From Eremophila alpestris peregrina (taxonomy: Eukaryota; Chordata; Aves; Passeriformes; Alaudidae), in NCBI GenBank assembly GCA_009792885.1, contig WMCF01000018.1, forward strand, positions 6,384,112 through 6,448,111: a stretch of 64,000 bases of DNA, read 5' to 3'. Under the pieces are notes generated by a model that was not told where the DNA came from, did no database searches, and worked only from the letters and a program-made list of their open reading frames with translations. Made by a program: the position numbers and the translations under genes. This document shows positions 61,501 through 64,000 of the stretch, piece by piece; the first letter of the stretch is position 1; each line of letters begins with the position of its first letter.

Positions 61501-63847
61501 ATTCCACAGCTGGACTTAGCTTCTGTCCTACTGCACAAAAGCCTCCTGTGCATATTTCAAAGTCTCAGCACTAGAGCAGAATTTCTATACTTAAATGGAA
61601 ATAAAAATCTCCTTCATGCTATCATTCATCTCAAGCTAAATGTTTTTTTCTCTTTCAGGGAGCTGCAGAGAATAATTGCTAACCCAGAAAGGGAAGGATA
61701 TACCTCTTGGTCCGGGTACAAATGCCAATAATTGGGGAGATTCTGTTCTCATCTTCAACAACAATTAATCTTTGGGAGGAGATAAGCAGTTGATTTTCCT
61801 GTGGCTCTGTGAGACCAAGTGTCACTCCAGTCCCACCTGAGGCACTGTAACCTTTCCTTGCCACCCAGTGAGGTTAGTCAGGACCACATGCCCGTGTTAA
61901 AATGCAGACAAAATGCATTTCAATTTGTCTTTGCAAGGCCACAACACCTCAAAGATGCTGTCAGAACTTTGGGTAGAAGATAAATCAGGATTAAATGGTG
62001 GCCAGCATAACAGAAAAACTGGTCCGTTTTTTCCTCTGCAGGAGCCAAATGGCACCACCCAAAATGATGCCATGAAAGTGTCTTGATGGATAGGAACAGT
62101 AAGAAAACATAGAAAAAGGACAAATAGTTTTTGAATTGTCTTTTAACTAGTAATATATTAAGTGTTGCTGTATTACTGGCAGTGGGTCAATCAATGACAG
62201 ATTTGCTTTGCTCAGTGAGAATTGTGATAGAAATAGTTAATGGCATTTTGAAATAATGTTATTTTTTAGTGCAAATCATTCTACATTTACATTCCCTTTA
62301 AACAGCTCAATTTATTTCACAATGTTCTTGCTGTAGTACAGCAATTTGCCCTAGACATTTCAGATTTTTCTTAATATTCTAGAAAAATGAGAAGTGAAAG
62401 AAATAAAAAATTAAAAACTTTAAGAATCTTCAACCTCTCAAAAACTTTTTAAAGAATTCTTTATTCATTCTAGAATAAAGAAGTGTTGCAGCAACACGAT
62501 AATATTTTTCATATACATGCAGGGATTATGAAAGAATAGGATTATCCAGATTTTTCCATTTTCACTAATGTAAACCAAGATGGAATCAACTTCATTTGCA
62601 GTCAGAGGAATCTGGTTTAGGAAGGCATGTGTACTGTAGGAACTGATAAATCCTACAGAAGATCACCAAGGGAGATGAAAGAATCTCCAACACATAAATA
62701 TACTCATAAATAAAGATTCATGTCTGGGATTATACACTGTGTGTGCATGTCTTAGACATACACCTGCCAAAGGTGCTTTGATTTTAACAGATGCTGAATG
62801 GGACAACAAATCAGCAGGCCTTTCCCAAGGGCCTTTCCACAATTTATTTGAATTTATAACAGAGAATCTCAAAACAGAATCTGGCCACTCCACAGTTAGA
62901 AAGGCGCATAAATCAAAATAAATCTTTTAGAGGAGATTTCCAGCTTTCACTCTCTGACAGCATCAATGTCTATACAGCTGCTGAGTGACCAGGAAATCAG
63001 TTTGCTGTTTTTTAAAGCAACATAAAGGCATGCAAGTGCTGTCTGTGCTGAGCATTTACTCTAATCTAACTACTCTAATTAGAGCTGATGGAAAGGTCAT
63101 GAAGGACAAGTTGATTTTCCTAAGCTGAAAAGGCTGACTCTTCTTGTGGCTTCCCAACCAACAACTGGGACAGCAATGGGCATGCTGCAGGGTAGAAAAC
63201 CACCCCTTGAATAACACCTACTCCCTAAATTGTGCCAGGTTATCTCAGAAACTTCAAACTGAAACTCTACCACCATTGAACTTGATGGAATTTTTTCATT
63301 TCAGCAAAATGAAGGTTTTCCTCTCCCATGAGGGCTGAATAACTTCCAGAATGGAGGACATTTAACTTCAAATTGTCCACAACAATTCCATCATTTTCAG
63401 CTGTGGGAACACAACCTTGCTTTAAACTAAATGAATAATCTGACTCTTTGTAGTCTTTAAAAGCTCATCTCACCAGACATGACAGCGGTGAACTATTTTC
63501 ACTGCTTGAGGTAAGGAATGCTGGGTTTGTGCACCATACCTTCAGGTCCTTGTTTGGAATATAACCAAGCTGTCAGTCTTTGTGAGCAGTGGCTGCATTT
63601 GGAATAACTTTGGAATAACAGAAAGTCAGTGAGAGATATAAATCCCTAAAGATCCTCCTTAGCTCCCTTACTGCTCATTAAAATGAGCAGTACAGCAGCC
63701 CTGTGCAGTTTTATACACTTCTCTCATCCCCTCTCCTTTCCTGCAGCTCTCCTCTGCAGAGTCACCACTGATAAATGGCCCAGCCTGGATCTCATCCACG
63801 CCCCACACAGCAAACACTGCAGGAGTGACACGGGGTACCACCCCTGC

Positions 63848-63877
63848 CACCACCACAGCCCTGTCACCACCACAGCC
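63848..63877. repeat. Two copies of caccaccacagcc
   Basis: A 13-bp sequence repeated with a 17-bp period within a C-rich stretch. Confidence 0.8.
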
Positions 63878-64000
63878 TGGCCTTCCTTACATGTGTGAGC
63901 CCAGGACAAAGGCAGTTTCCATCACTGGCTATTCATTTGTTTGGTCAGCCTTCAATACAAAACATGCTGCCTGGAGCTAATGATGCCTCTGGCCTTTAAA

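Larger units (their letters stand above)
57566..64000. other. Intergenic, no gene seen
   Basis: 6.4 kb with no supported gene. Contains a (TTGG)4 run at 58567-58582, a terminal-exon-like frame at 61659-61731, and a 17-bp spaced duplication of caccaccacagcc at 63848-63877 in a GC-richer patch near the right edge. Confidence 0.6.

Noticed and set aside
34011..64000. Search for the neighbour gene expected from mammalian synteny (WDR60/DYNC2I1 tail-to-tail with VIPR2)
   Set aside because: No exon could be recognised on the minus strand; it probably lies beyond the right edge, but this is not shown by the sequence.
1..64000. CRISPR arrays, bacterial operons, tRNA or rRNA genes, viral genes
   Set aside because: No spaced direct repeats of CRISPR type, no cloverleaf or rRNA sequence, and no retroviral internal region beside the LTRs were seen.

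Overview
The window is AT-rich vertebrate nuclear DNA, most likely from a songbird or a related neoavian bird. The support is the repeats: many truncated CR1 LINE copies with avian-type 3' ends, and a solo LTR that begins with the TGTCCTGGTTTC-type sequence common in songbird endogenous retroviruses. The coding sequence is interrupted by GT-AG introns and there is no dense bacterial-style coding. The species itself cannot be read from the sequence.

One protein-coding gene is clear: VIPR2, encoding the VIP/PACAP receptor VPAC2, a class B1 GPCR, on the + strand. Eleven coding exons lie between 5275 and 33530 and read through in one frame across ten GT-AG introns. They give 386 complete residues ending at a natural stop. 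By the 13-exon human structure these are exons 3 to 13. The signal peptide and the first part of the extracellular domain (exons 1 and 2, about 51 residues) were not found here and should lie upstream of the left edge. The pieces run in order through the remaining hormone-binding ectodomain, TM1 to TM7, and a cytoplasmic tail ending in a PDZ-ligand-like Thr-x-Ile.

Layout: 1-5274 is intron with a minisatellite at the left edge; 5275-33530 holds the VIPR2 exons, with a solo LTR in intron 4 and CR1 fragments in introns 5, 8, 9 and 12, including a CR1 inserted inside another CR1 in intron 8; 33531 to about 34000 is 3' UTR with a possible polyadenylation signal; about 34000-64000 has no recognisable gene. 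That 30 kb holds a divergent LTR fragment, CR1 copies at 53.6-54.1 kb and 57.1-57.5 kb, A/C-rich and G/T-rich tracts and small tandem repeats.

I found no microbial-type system, CRISPR array, RNA gene or new multi-gene system. The best leads for something undescribed are a possible stop-introducing cassette exon in VIPR2 intron 7, a minus-strand membrane-anchor-like terminal exon candidate in intron 3, the nested CR1 with a 6-bp duplication, and an A26 tract flanked by a 12-bp direct repeat. All homology calls come from recall of the families; no alignments were run.
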